Shown: positions 52,110-63,181 of the stretch, piece after piece
How the letters are laid out: each line of letters opens with the position of its first letter
How positions within the stretch are numbered: the stretch's first letter is position 1
Assembly: GCA_019828595.1 (NCBI GenBank)
Contig: JAHQRK010000018.1
Span: 744,001-808,000 of the forward strand
Direction: 5' to 3'
Length of the DNA stretch: 64,000 nt
Source: Aphanomyces cochlioides
Taxonomy: Eukaryota > Oomycota > Saprolegniomycetes > Saprolegniales > Verrucalvaceae
Position numbers and translations under genes: made by a program
Notes under the pieces: generated by a model
Told to the model about the DNA's origin: nothing
Seen by the model: the letters and a program-made list of their open reading frames with translations, nothing else
Databases searched by the model: none

Positions 52110-55100
52110 ATGGAGGATGACTACTTCAGGAGAGCGCAGGAGAACCTCTTGGAGAACACAAACAAGGCCACAAATGCGATTGACCACGCCTTCAAGGAGA
52201 ATAGCAAGTGGCTCTCGGCATTATACTGCAGTATATCCTTAGAAATCCGTCGACCTGTCACAAACAGCAAGAAAAGGCGGCTGGACTTGGACCTCGCAAA
52301 ATCATCACAGCATCAAGAAGTGGTGTCAGAGAAACGAAGGAAATCGGCAGAAGAACCCATTCAAGTTTTACAATCTGGTGAAGTGATTTCAGAAGATGAA
52401 ACAAATATCTCCAACCTTAGCCAGCCCAGCAGGTCGTCAAGAGCTTTATCAAGGAGGCAAAATGGAACGAGAAAAATCAACCCATTTAAGCTTAAGGTTG
52501 CAGACTTAAGGAAAGAGTTGAGAGACAGAGGGCTCAATGCGACAGGATTGAAAGCAACACTCATTGCAAGATTGACCGAGGCTTTGGATGAAAACCGTCA
52601 AGCATCAAAAGACAATCAATTATCTGACATAAAACTATCCGGCAAAAATGATGGGGGTGAAAGTCACGATGATGAAATTGTAGATGACAGTGACATGAGT
52701 ACACAAGACGTGACCAACTCATTCAATGACAAGGATGCATTGCCAAATTTGGAAAAAGATGTGGCGCCGTTGAAAGCTCATTTTCCAGAAACCAATGGGA
52801 AGGCTAAACCAAGTGATTTACCACTTGAGAAGACTGAAGAAGCTCGTGATATTGCAACGAAGGCGACTTCTGCAATGTTCAAACAAAGTGCCGAGCAAAG
52901 TGTATCCAATCGATCTGACTACAACGCCATCGAAATCATCAAAGAAAACAAGAAAATTTCCCAACCAATCGTGGTAGATCTTGTTTCTCCAGAAAAGCAA
53001 AGTATCGATGGCAGTGAAGCCAAAGAGCTCGTGTCAAATCGAAACCTTGGAGAATCGCCACCCCAAATTGAAGAAACGTCGAGTGTCAGCTCATTCCTTG
53101 TCAGAGAAGAATCATCATATGTGTACGCAAAAACAGATGAAGGACAAAAAAGAAGAATTTCACCAACTGTCCCTTCTGCAACCACTCCAGGATCAAGCAT
53201 TGAACCAGATCATGAAAAGTTGGTTGAGTATTCGTCGCCCACAAAAGAGAAATCACATGATTCAGAGTCTCCCCCAGAATCAAGAAAGCGAAAAGATTCC
53301 ATTCCTGCCAAAGCTCCATCTCCTCCAAAGAAGATTGTTAAGGCTGTGGCACTTTTTGATTCAAGAGTTTCACCTTTTCTTCCCCGCCTGAATAAGTCTT
53401 CAATGCACCAGTCATCTAAACCGGCCAATCCCTCTCAAGAAAATCAGAAATTAGTGGCTGAATTCTCTGACGTATCGCCAATATCATCGGCAAGCGACTC
53501 TAAATCCAATCCGAAAGCTCCATTTGAGTTGGGCATTTCCCCTATCCAAGCGTCCACTTCGGAAGAGTTTGGTGCAGTAAAACCCAAGCAAGCTGTCGTT
53601 GAATCATTCGATAAACAAGCATCTCCTCGTTTTGGTAAGAGCTTGACTTCCTCCAATCAGCAACCAAGACAGTACTCGAGCACTTCAAGTTCCGGTAATC
53701 AGTCCAGTCAAACAAACCAAATCCATAAATTTTCCCATACGACCAAAAAATCTGAGGACGAAAGTGTAACAGTTATGGACTCAGATTTACTCATGTCAAC
53801 TGCAGCATCCCTGTTTGCCTCAGCAACATCCCCTATTGTTAAAGGTTTTGCTTCCTTTAAATCAGCTTTTGGCCTCGTTAAGTCAAAACCACGCATTGAT
53901 GACTCTTCGAATGACCCAAAAGAAGTAAAAATTGTGCGAAGTCCATCGCAAAGGGTCCCTGCTCAGAAAATATTTCAGTCAAGGCCTAGAACGGATGTTG
54001 ACGTTCAAAATTCTTTAAAAGCTGACATCAATGCCGCTCGTGAAGTTTCAACGGCAAGTCAATCTAAAACGAGTTTTGAAGCAAATCACAAACCTAAGTT
54101 TACATCTCCAGTGAAAAAGTTCATTCCCGAGTGGCATACTCCTGAAAGACAGTCCTCACCAGTTCGGACAAATCCTTCAGTCGCGCTTCATGGGCAGGTT
54201 GATGATGCCCAAAGGGAATTACAAGAGACTATTGAGCGTGAGGCCAAACGCTTACGCCTCGCTGCAAAAGAATCTGCAAAGAAGAGAATTGAAGAAGAAA
54301 AAATTGGCAAAGGCAAAACTACCCGGAAATTGTCAATATCTGCTTCACCAGATGTCAAGTCGAAGAGAAATGAAGCTGTTGATGTAGTCAAACTTCAACC
54401 GAAGTACCCGCATTCTCCCCTGTCAACTGATGTTGTCGATGATCTTGACGAAGAAACCAAGTCAGACGAATACGACGAGAATGCTGCTGCAACAGAATCG
54501 AAGGTTGTTCCGAAGCGTCCATTGAATCTTGTGAGTGGTTTGCATTCTTTCACAGCATTAGTGGAGAATAAATCCTCACAGCCTACTTCCCAGACATCAA
54601 ACTCAAGCAAAGGGGCAGGGCCGATTGTTGTTAGTTCATTAAAAATGGCAGAACGCAACCGGTTAGCTGAACAAAAGAGACTACTTGAGAAGAAAAAGCG
54701 TAAAGAAGCCCTTCTAAAAAAATACGAAGATCAGCGGAAACAAGACGAAGAGAAACGCAAAAAAATTCCCGCAGTCTCCACAAAGGAACAAAACGACAAT
54801 ATTGCTCTGGAAATTCGAGCCAAGGTATGGTATCTTTATTAACATTTGTTTGAAGTGCCATGTAGCGCGAGCGTGAATTTAACGAAAAGAAACTGCGCGA
54901 AGCGGAGTTGGCTAAAAAGAAGCAAAATAGGTTGCAAGGCTTGCAAGCGTTAGATGATAAGAAGAAACAACAAATGTTCAAGGAAAAGGAGCAAAGAATC
55001 AAAGAAAATGTTGACAGAATGGTTTCGAGTTGACTACGAACTGAAGCTAATATTATCAATAGCGACAAGAACGAGAATACGAAGGAAAGAAGACGATACG

Positions 55101-55753
55101 GCATGATCATTCAGTGGAAGTTGCTGTGCTAGTGAGCTCTTCGACGGCTAAGAACGTCGACTCGGCAAAAACAAGTACCGCGAAGTCAAGCGACAAAAAT
55201 GCCATTGTTGGGCCTTCAAAGGACGAACACAAAGCTGTAGCACTATCTTCATCGTCAAAACAGCGACAAGATGTGACAGCCTTCTCAACGAAACCAGTTG
55301 AAAACAGCTCAACGGCAAAAGAGAACATCTCAGAAAAGGAGCACACAAACTATGAAATGTCTGACGGCCCAGAGAGGTAATACTTTGCTTCTTCCATGAA
55401 CCTCATGTGTTTGCAGCGATGACAGCGGAAATTCGGATGACGACCGGAAGAAAATTCCTAATTGGGCCCAACGCGATGCTTTAGAAGATGCTCTAGCACG
55501 TCAATTTGGCCCCCGAGCAATCGATCCAACACCATCAATTTTTCCCGATTTCGTTGACACATGCGACTTAGAAGGTTTTCTGATGATTGTACTGAGTGTC
55601 TAATGATTGAATTTTGTAGCTATATTTCAGCCGGTTGATTCGAAAAAGAAGAAGCGATTCAACAAGCGAACAAGCTCAGGCAACTGGCTGGCCGATAAGC
55701 CTACCATTCGAGAGAAAGTTGCGTACAAGCGAGATATGGGTTTTATCAATTAG
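52110..55753 (+). CDS. INCENP: INCENP (chromosomal passenger complex scaffold) with a SAP domain
   Basis: Five exons (52110-54824, 54866-55021, 55063-55376, 55417-55574, 55620-55753; introns 40-45 nt) give 1,158 aa. A SAP DNA-binding domain occupies about residues 128-160 ('LKVADLRKELRDRGLNATGLKATLIARLTEAL'). A long Ser/Pro/Lys-rich disordered region with many SP sites follows. A charged single-helix/coiled coil spans about 850-975 (EKKKRKEALLKKYEDQRKQDEE...). The C-terminal IN-box (about 1073-1135) reads 'IPNWAQRDALEDAL', SIFPDFVDTCDLEAIFQ and the TSS motif in KRTSSGNW. The IN-box binds and activates Aurora kinase, and the TSS serines are its phosphorylation sites. The protein acts at centromeres and the spindle midzone. 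Confidence 0.92.
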
Positions 55754-58120
55754 TTACCACGTACTCCGGATTCGATTATTATTATTATTCTAAAAGCGAA
55801 GTTACCGATTTTTCGCTTCATTTTTCGGGCTACTTGTAGCTGTGGTCAGAGCTTCTTCTAAGCTCTTTATCTCATCTAAACATGTTTTTAGTATTGTCCT
55901 TTTCAGTGAAATGTGGACTTGGCAGGTCATTGGCCAAATCGCATAGCAATCGACTATGCTAAATTTAATATGAAATATTGTATAGTATACAAAGTTAAGT
56001 ACAATTTCTTCCTAGCAATGGTACCTGCATCCCAGAATACCGTCACGCATGATTTCTACGCCCAATACAACCTCGCTATGAAGCGTCAAGACGCCGCGCG
56101 TATCTTCCGCGAGTCAGCGTCCATCATGGCCTTTCCCCACGGCCTTTCCCAAGACATATAATTAAAGTGATTTGATTGGTCAAAATATTGAAAATACTGA
56201 TATATGATTGGCTAGTCGATTGCTAGTCGATTCTGGCAAGTCGATTCGATTCGACAGCCCAGTCCAAGTTGGAATCGAATGCATAATACGAATGTGATAA
56301 AAGAGTGAGTCCATTTTTCCAGGTTGGAGGAAATGCCCGTTGCCATCATGGATCTATTTGTCCCGCACTCGTATGACACGAATTACAACACAATACGATA
56401 AATATTTCACCTTGCCAACTGCAAAGCAAACTGTTCGAAATCCTTAGGTAAGCACTCTGCAAGGCTCTATTTGAGGGAAAGAAGTTGTGCTTCCGACGTT
56501 GCCATTCACTACTACTCACTACGGTACTTTTGTGACCTTCACAGATATACACTCCTTCGGAAAAGGAGTCGACATCATGTTAAACGGAGCAAAGTCTCGA
56601 CCAGAAATACTTGTTACGCATTTTTATCGAACATTGCACTGACACGAGATCTCTTTCAGAGGTGATTGACATCGTGAGTACATGCGTCATGCGATACACC
56701 AACTGAAAGGATTTCAAGTGGCCGGTTAGATTCCGATAACAAGAAAGCGTGAGTTTGAGCTGTCTTTGCAACCATGAATTTGAGTCATGTTTGGTGGACA
56801 ACGCGTCCATTGCCATGTCTTCCATCTTTGTCGCCGTGTTTCAAAGGTTTCAGTCACTTCAGGATTTATTTCAGCTAACGTTATACCGCAGGGGATGACA
56901 GATTACAAAGCGAGTCTGCCATAGTAGAGGCAGCAGGCGCACCGAGGAACAAATGGTCAACGCAATAAGAAGTGGGGCGCAAAAACCTGATGTGCACGTC
57001 GCATAAATACACACTCTCGTCATGTTTCATCGTTTGGATGGTCTAGGCCGTTTCCAGCAATTTGCTGGAAACCTGCTTTGAAATCCTCTTCGACACCTTC
57101 TCGCTCTTCGGCCAAGATACTTGCTCACGTTTTCAAAATTCCAAATCATGACATGGATTCATTTTCTGGACGATCAGACGCCGAAGTTGCACTTGTCACT
57201 ACGGTAGTCGACAGTATTGGTCAGCAAAATCCCACACCTCCATGGAGAGATCATAATAAGCTCTACCTCGTTTGCAATGATTCAGCTGTAGCTGGGCAAT
57301 CTTCATACAAAAAGCCAAATCGAAACTTCATAGTTCAATCCCAGCAGTTTGGTGTGGAAATTCAAGAGGTACCCATGTCTGCCCACGTCAAGTTTTGTTG
57401 ATACACCACCTTGCATGGAAGAACTTTGTTCGAGAACATGACATTTCCGAGTTCTTTCGTCAAGCGGTTGCATCAGACTCATTGAACACACTCTCGACAA
57501 TCGAATTCGCGTCGTCAGGAACCAGTGGCTAGCGCGTTCGGTGCGGTTTTTCTACCGCCAGACAGCCATGCAGTTGAATGACGGCAAGTATGATCCACTC
57601 TCTCGTTTTTCGCATTAGTATCCCGATAACGATCCGAACCCAAGTGTACTCTTTGCGTCTGGAGCTGGGTTTCATGTCGGAACGCCATGGCCAGCACCCG
57701 TTGACTTCAACTTGTCTACTAATTCGTTGATGACGATCCCAGAGACATGTGTCGAATGTCGCACTCACAGCACAAAAAGGTGCTACACAACCTGCTTCTG
57801 TGACTGAAGTAGATAGGAAAGAGTCATCGTCGAGCGGAAGCCGAGTGATGTCGCGTTGGACAAGAGCATGTTTCGCACATCCACACCGCCGCGTGGGCTG
57901 ACTGTTTTGCCGAAGTGCTGAAAAGAATGTTGGCGTGGCACACCTCTGCACCTTGCCAGCTGGCTGTGACGCCAGCTCCGATCGAGAGTATACAAAAGAT
58001 CCTTATTTGTGCAGTAGCTAGTGATATTCCCTTATTTCAGCCACCAGATGGGTTCTGCACTTGCTGGACAACCCCGAGACTCACTTGGTCTTTTGCTCCG
58101 CCGTGCCAAGACGTCCCGTC
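55754..58120. other. 2.4-kb gene-poor region with gene fragments
   Basis: At 56020-56161 a GC-rich frame (MVPASQNTVTHDFYAQYNLAMKR...; 46 codons plus stop) looks like the last exon of a lost gene and is preceded by a TTCTTCCTAG acceptor-like sequence. At 57078-57401 a 107-codon frame continues, after a frame change, to about 57530 (HLAWKNFVREHDISEFFRQAV); this is probably a decayed gene of unknown family. A 23-bp near-palindrome (GTTTCCAGCAA/TTTGCTGGAAAC) is at 57050-57072. Confidence 0.35.
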
Positions 58121-59083
58121 ATGCTCGCGTTTGATAGCCAACCTCCGCGTCCTTTCGACCACCCAACGCATCATCATTCCCTTACGGCGGACGTCGTATC
58201 TGAACGCCGCTTTGTGTGCGACGAGCCTGGATGTGGCAAGCGATTCAACCGCAAGTTTACACTGAAAGAGCATATGAAGACGCACACCGGCGCTCGCCCT
58301 TATGCATGCGACTACGATGGATGCTCGGCATGTTTTAGCACATCAGGAAATTTGAGCCGCCACAAGTTTACGCACACCGGCGAGAAACCTTTTGGATGCA
58401 CGTATGACATGTGCCCCAAGCGATTCTGCACAAAGGAGAAACTTGCACGACACATCAAGACACACTCAGGTGTCCGCCCTTTCACTTGCAAGGTCAATGG
58501 ATGCAACAAGCGGTTCAGTACCTCAGGCAACTTGGGTCGCCATATCAAGACGCACCGTGATGCGCCTCCTTCATCGACTTCATCTACGTCGGAAGATTCG
58601 GTGTCGTGGAAGGTCGAACCGGAAAACGTATCAAACTTCAGCAATTCCAGCACTTCTTCAACTTCCCCTCCCCCTTTTGAAGATTTATCCCCCGCCGCAA
58701 TCGATGAGCATATTATCTCTGTCCTCCGATACGACACCAAGTCGTCGAAAGTCCCTCCTCCAGTTGTGTCGTTGCAGCGCAGCCACTCCGATTTTGTGCA
58801 GAATCGCACCATGCAGCAACAACAGCACCACCATCCCCTCCACCATCCCCTTCAAATTGCGATTCCTCCCTACAACCAACCCCCCTCTTCGGGGCGATTG
58901 CAATTCAACATGATTGACTCGCCCCCAGCTCAATGGCACACTCACTTGAAAAACACCTTCCCGACAAAGCACCCCCAGTCGATTCCCGAGTACGAGCCCC
59001 TTCCGTTTGACAATAGCTCGACATCGCAGCCCAAGCTTGGTCGTTCATTATCTGAAGGGGCATTTTTCAATATGTGGCTATGA
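58121..59083 (+). CDS. C2H2 zinc-finger protein with four fingers
   Basis: This single-exon gene encodes 320 aa from ATG 58121. Four tandem TFIIIA-type fingers occupy about residues 30-150: CDEPGC...HMKTHTGARPYAC, CDYDGC...HKFTHTGEKPFGC, CTYDMC...HIKTHSGVRPFTC, CKVNGC...HIKTH. They have canonical TGEKP-like linkers, so sequence-specific DNA binding is expected. The C-terminal half is disordered, rich in Ser, Pro, Gln and His (QQQQHHHP), and ends FFNMWL. A transcription-factor role is inferred. Confidence 0.9.
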   Translation: MLAFDSQPPRPFDHPTHHHSLTADVVSERRFVCDEPGCGKRFNRKFTLKEHMKTHTGARPYACDYDGCSACFSTSGNLSRHKFTHTGEKPFGCTYDMCPKRFCTKEKLARHIKTHSGVRPFTCKVNGCNKRFSTSGNLGRHIKTHRDAPPSSTSSTSEDSVSWKVEPENVSNFSNSSTSSTSPPPFEDLSPAAIDEHIISVLRYDTKSSKVPPPVVSLQRSHSDFVQNRTMQQQQHHHPLHHPLQIAIPPYNQPPSSGRLQFNMIDSPPAQWHTHLKNTFPTKHPQSIPEYEPLPFDNSSTSQPKLGRSLSEGAFFNMWL

Positions 59084-59943
59084 ACATTGTGTACAATATG
59101 TGTTTTGATGTAATATTATAAATGTGAATTATTTTGTGAATTCGACTGTCCATTCGAAGCTCTCCTTAGTAGCGACCGTTTTGTGTGTAATCGGCGTGAA
59201 ACTCACAGCAAAGTAATTGCGACATTGTTCTTGTGTCAAGGAGGGTTCATTTGCCAGGAGCTACCGAGTTATATCGCTGTTTGTTTCCATGTCTTGTTGA
59301 GTCAATTTGCATTTGTCATAGTACGCTATTTTCAGTCGAATTCGACTGCAAGGTATAGATAGTTAAATAGAGTTAGTACTTGATCTGTATACCGAATTTG
59401 GTATACAGAAAATGTACTTGGATTGGAAAATTTGACGCAAAACTGACTAAACCATACCATAGCCTTTCCTACAGCACGAGAAATCTTCTTTCTTGATGTC
59501 GATACAAAGAATGACGTTAATGTGAAGCATCGGTTGGGAGATCTGGGTACTGTATTGTAAAGTTTGCCCAAATTTACAAAGTTCTGCAATCGCCTTGAAA
59601 TCAACAGAGGGATTTGATTCGCTCAAACATCTTACATTTCATTGACTAAACTTCGTTCCTGCAGTTATGCCCAAGCCAACGACATCGGTATCACGAAGTT
59701 ATGATTCTCGAGAGCAAAGTTCCCTGTGGGGTTTGACCACGACAATAGGTCAACCGTGTTGTGCATGGATATCAATCATTCAACTGTAAATTTCAGTACA
59801 TTCTATTTCTGTTGTGCTCTTGGTCTCAAAAATGTATTTATGTTAATTTGAGCATTGGTGCCAGCGGTTTTCGTGAAAACTTCATTTCATGAAATTCGAT
59901 CTTGTGTGATTTCATGAAAATGAAATAGGTCATGACCTATATA
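59084..59943. other. AT-rich intergenic DNA
   Basis: No coding frame with protein-like composition was found. A patch of near-palindromic TTTCATGAAA-type sequence lies at about 59880-59930. No RNA gene was recognised. Confidence 0.35.
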
Positions 59944-60397
59944 CCGTATTTCCTGTAAGGTTGTCACCATTATTTTTTCCCATTGAGTTGTCACCACTGA
60001 TATAATTATTTAAATGATTTGTACAAATTTACAGTATACATTTATAATACATTCTGATGAAATTTTTCGGAGTTCCCCTTGAGTTGTCACCAATCAGATC
60101 TTATTGGAAGAAATGCAATGGTTCAAATAGATACCAGGGCATAAATTTATCGTGTTCATGCGTTGCAGTCGGCAAACCTGGACCCAAATGAGCGTTGAAG
60201 GTTTTCATTCTCCCAAACTGGAGTCAGCCACTCGTAAAGTCGACATACGACTGCGAGGTGTTCTTGATAATAATATGATTGGTAGATAAGTCTAATTTTT
60301 ACCCAATCAAATGTACCTCATTTTGATATCTGATTTCCTTTGGACTTGTCACCATTTTCGAAAATCATTCGTGGTGACAACCTTACGGGAAATACGG
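59944..60397. mobile_element. MITE-like element, TA target site, 26-bp terminal inverted repeats
   Basis: The left terminus CCGTATTTCCTGTAAGG... (59944-59969) matches the inverted right terminus (60372-60397) at all but one base. Both ends are flanked by TA (59942-59943 and 60398-60399), the target duplication of Tc1/mariner elements. The motif TTGTCACCA recurs inside at about 59961, 59989, 60086 and 60347, reminiscent of transposase-binding sites. No transposase frame is present. Confidence 0.8.
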
Positions 60398-60613
60398 TAG
60401 TACATTGTAACATTTTCATGAAATATCAACCAAATTTTCACATATTTTTATCTGATATTGCAAAAATAAAATGACATCCGAACACGACAGAAAAACACTA
60501 ATTTCGTTAAATCGTGTTTTTCGTGAAATCTTGGAAATTTTGTAATATAATTTGGCATCTGAACGCGCTCTTAACCTTCATTTTGGAGGATATTGTTTTA
60601 CTAAATAGTACTA

Positions 60614-61302
60614 CTCCGTCCGGCTTCAATTGTCCACTGGGATGTCCGCAAAAATCAGAGAATTTTTTATGAAGCTATGATTGGTTCTAAATGATTGCCT
60701 TTACAAAGGCGATTCGATTGCGCAAAGAATTTCGAAGATTTATGTCGAATTGGATGAGATATCCATGTTCAAAAAGTTGACTTGATAAAGTATGCAATTA
60801 ATAACCACTGCACCCCCGACCTCAAACACAGTTCAGCCTGAGATCGCCTTGTGCATAGCCTTGTCTTAGCCTAAATCAGCAAGACTACATACAAACACAC
60901 GTGCATGATGTATACATCGCATCATGGTGGAGGCATCGACCCAAGTTTTGATGTGGTATCTCTGTAAATACCAAGAGGTGTTGTCACAGGCAAACGTCGA
61001 CACGACTTTGAGTAATCTACAGAGTTTTCAAACGCATAGTTATGCAAAATAGATGGTTTTGAGCAAAGTACTCATGCTTCAGACAGAGAGTGGAGAGGAT
61101 AGACCTGTCGACCCGTGATATGATCGTGTTCACTCTAACGCCGATCCGTCGTCCTGTGAGCACACCACTTTTATCACAAATAAGACTCAAATATCTACCA
61201 ATTAGATCAAACAGAGTTGCTTTTCATCCAATCAAATCTAAAGTGGACAGGTTAACCCGGACAAGTCGATTTTCCAAAATGGACAATTGAAGCCGGACGG
61301 AG
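60614..61302. mobile_element. Stowaway/mariner-like MITE, TA target site, 23-bp terminal inverted repeats
   Basis: The left end CTCCGTCCGGCTTCAATTG... (60614-60636) is repeated inverted at 61280-61302, flanked by TA on both sides (60612-60613, 61303-61304). The CTCCGTCC start resembles Stowaway termini (CTCCCTCCGT). The interior of 640 bp has only short unconvincing frames (for example 61090-61290). Confidence 0.8.
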
Positions 61303-62053
61303 TAGTAAGAAGCACTTCATGAATTCATAAAATCATTCATAAAAACAATTGAAGAGAGACTCAGTAATCCATAAAGTGCTTCTTCAGCTTGTCAAACTTT
61401 AAATACACTTGTGCTTTTAGGAACGATTTTGAAATTTCTTAAATATGTCGAAGTCAATTGTTGGCACTAGTTTACAGATAACGACGGAAAAAACGACCCA
61501 GTGGGACTGATATTTGACTTGATTTTTGTATGGTTGAATATGATCACATTTCGGAAACATATTTTGTCCGAACACTCGGACAATATGCAATATGCTCGGA
61601 CATAAGACCTGTGGTTTGTATAGGCACAAGGTGGGTATATTCGTGTTGGCCCCCAGCGCCCGCGAGGCCGTCTGCGCAAGCGCGGCTGGACGAGAGCCGC
61701 GGATCTAAGCCTCTCGTGTTAACCACATTATCTTTATTTTATTCTCGTCGGGAAAAGCGGCAGGTAGGCCTTTAGGCCATGCCGCTCCCTGGCGAGGCCT
61801 GTGGAGCAATGTATCACACTTTGTCGGAAAATAGTCTTTTATCCGTTTAAATGCTCTAAGTACTTGTCCGAAGAGTGTCACATGTCCGAGTCATGATGGT
61901 ATGGGCAAAAACCATATTGCGAATAGAAATTGAATCAAATATTTGCACACTGCTCGCAAAAAGTGCAGTGATTGGATAAAATCCAATGACTTATTCAATG
62001 GCAACAATCACAAGCACGACGACGACGACGAGGATGCAAAATGAATTAATTAT
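61303..62053. other. Repetitive AT-rich DNA
   Basis: A GC-rich island at 61640-61800 (CGCAAGCGCGGCTGGACGAG...) stands out from its surroundings but matches no RNA gene I can recognise. GTCCGA-type words recur at 61560-61605 and 61865-61895 and may be ends of the neighbouring pogo-like relic. Confidence 0.3.
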
Positions 62054-62921
62054 CAAATTTATCAAACATCCTTAGGAAGAGCTTTCTTGAATGCGTTGCT
62101 GATGACGGTGCTAGACATGCCATTCCAAACACGAATTGTGCGCTTGATCATAGCCAGACGTTTCTCAGCTGCAGAAACCACGGGACACTCGTGCAGCCAC
62201 TCGTATATAAGTTTGCTGTTAAGCGGCCCCATGACTCCAACGTCCAGTGGTTGGCACACACTTGTTGAGTTCTTGGCAGTGGCTCCAAAATACTGGACAA
62301 AATGGATGACACGATTTCTTTGGACGCTTCGCTCACATGATATTCGAGACTGTCAGCGACAATGACGGATGGACCATAAATCTCGTATAGTAGCAGTTCG
62401 TTCAGATAGAGCTCCCAAACACATGCATCCATCCATGCGTTCTCTTGAACAACATAGACATGGCCACGCGGATATGTCGGAACCTCATTCTTCTCGATGA
62501 CTCCACCTGGTTTTCCCTTGACCAGAAACAATATGGGCAATTTTTCACCTAAGACAATAAAACGAACGAGATCGTTCCAAGCGCGTGCCATTCGAACGTA
62601 TTGAAAGAACAGCGATCAGTCGATCGGAATGTTTTTCTGACTTGTCAACATTTGACGAGTCACCAATAACGACCAAGGTTTTCCCCGGAGGCATGTCATA
62701 AAGACAGAGGTTTCATCAACATTGATGATGTCTTGTGAAGCTGTAGACTCGAATTTTTCCCAGAAAGTCTTTGCAAAGTTGTCACGTACAGTAAGCACAT
62801 TTGACATTTTTTCTTCAGAGAAGCATGGAACTCGTTGAGAGAACCCATGACGGTGGGCGAACCGTTGGCAAAGTCGGAGCAAGGACTGGTATGCAGAATC
62901 TTCTGTCCTTTTTGTCTCCAA
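62054..62921 (-). pseudogene. Pogo/Tigger-type DDE transposase relic
   Basis: The minus strand contains DDE-superfamily fragments in order. They are: 'ASQDIINVDETSVFMTCLRGKPW' (first catalytic Asp), 'KLPILFLVKGKPGGVIEKNEVPTYPRGHVYVVQENAWMD', LLLYEIYGPSVIVADSLEYHVSEAS (second Asp region; the usual D-N is D-S) and, after a frame break, 'CQPLDVGVMGPLNSKLIYEWL'. The pieces need at least two frame changes, so the gene is dead. Confidence 0.8.
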
Positions 62922-63181
62922 GTAGTCTTGTAACCATACTGATTGAAACCATTGCTACAAATGAAGAGATACAGAGTGAGGTGAATATTGCTTCATATTT
63001 GATTTCTGCAATTGAAAGAGTTGGCTCATCCAAAGTTGCAAGCATTGTGACTGATTATGCTGCAAACATGCGTGCTGCATGGGCAATTGTTGAAGATAAA
63101 TTTCCTGGTATTGGTACATACAGATTTTTTGTGTTTTTCTTTTCACGATGGCATTGTGTGCCGATCATGATGGATAAATGA
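62801..63181 (+). pseudogene. hAT/DUF659-like transposase fragment
   Basis: The frame at about 62935-63115 reads 'IETIATNEEIQSEVNIASYLISAIERVGSSKVASIVTDYAANMRAAWAIVEDKFPG', which resembles the DUF659 part of hAT-like transposases (V-T-D-N-A-x-N-M-x-x-A). The usual Asn is Tyr here (TDYAANM). No N-terminal BED finger and no C-terminal dimerisation domain are nearby. It appears truncated next to the pogo relic. Confidence 0.55.

Noticed and set aside
61640..61800. GC-rich island considered as a tRNA or other RNA gene
   Set aside because: No cloverleaf with a GTTCGA-type T-loop could be formed.
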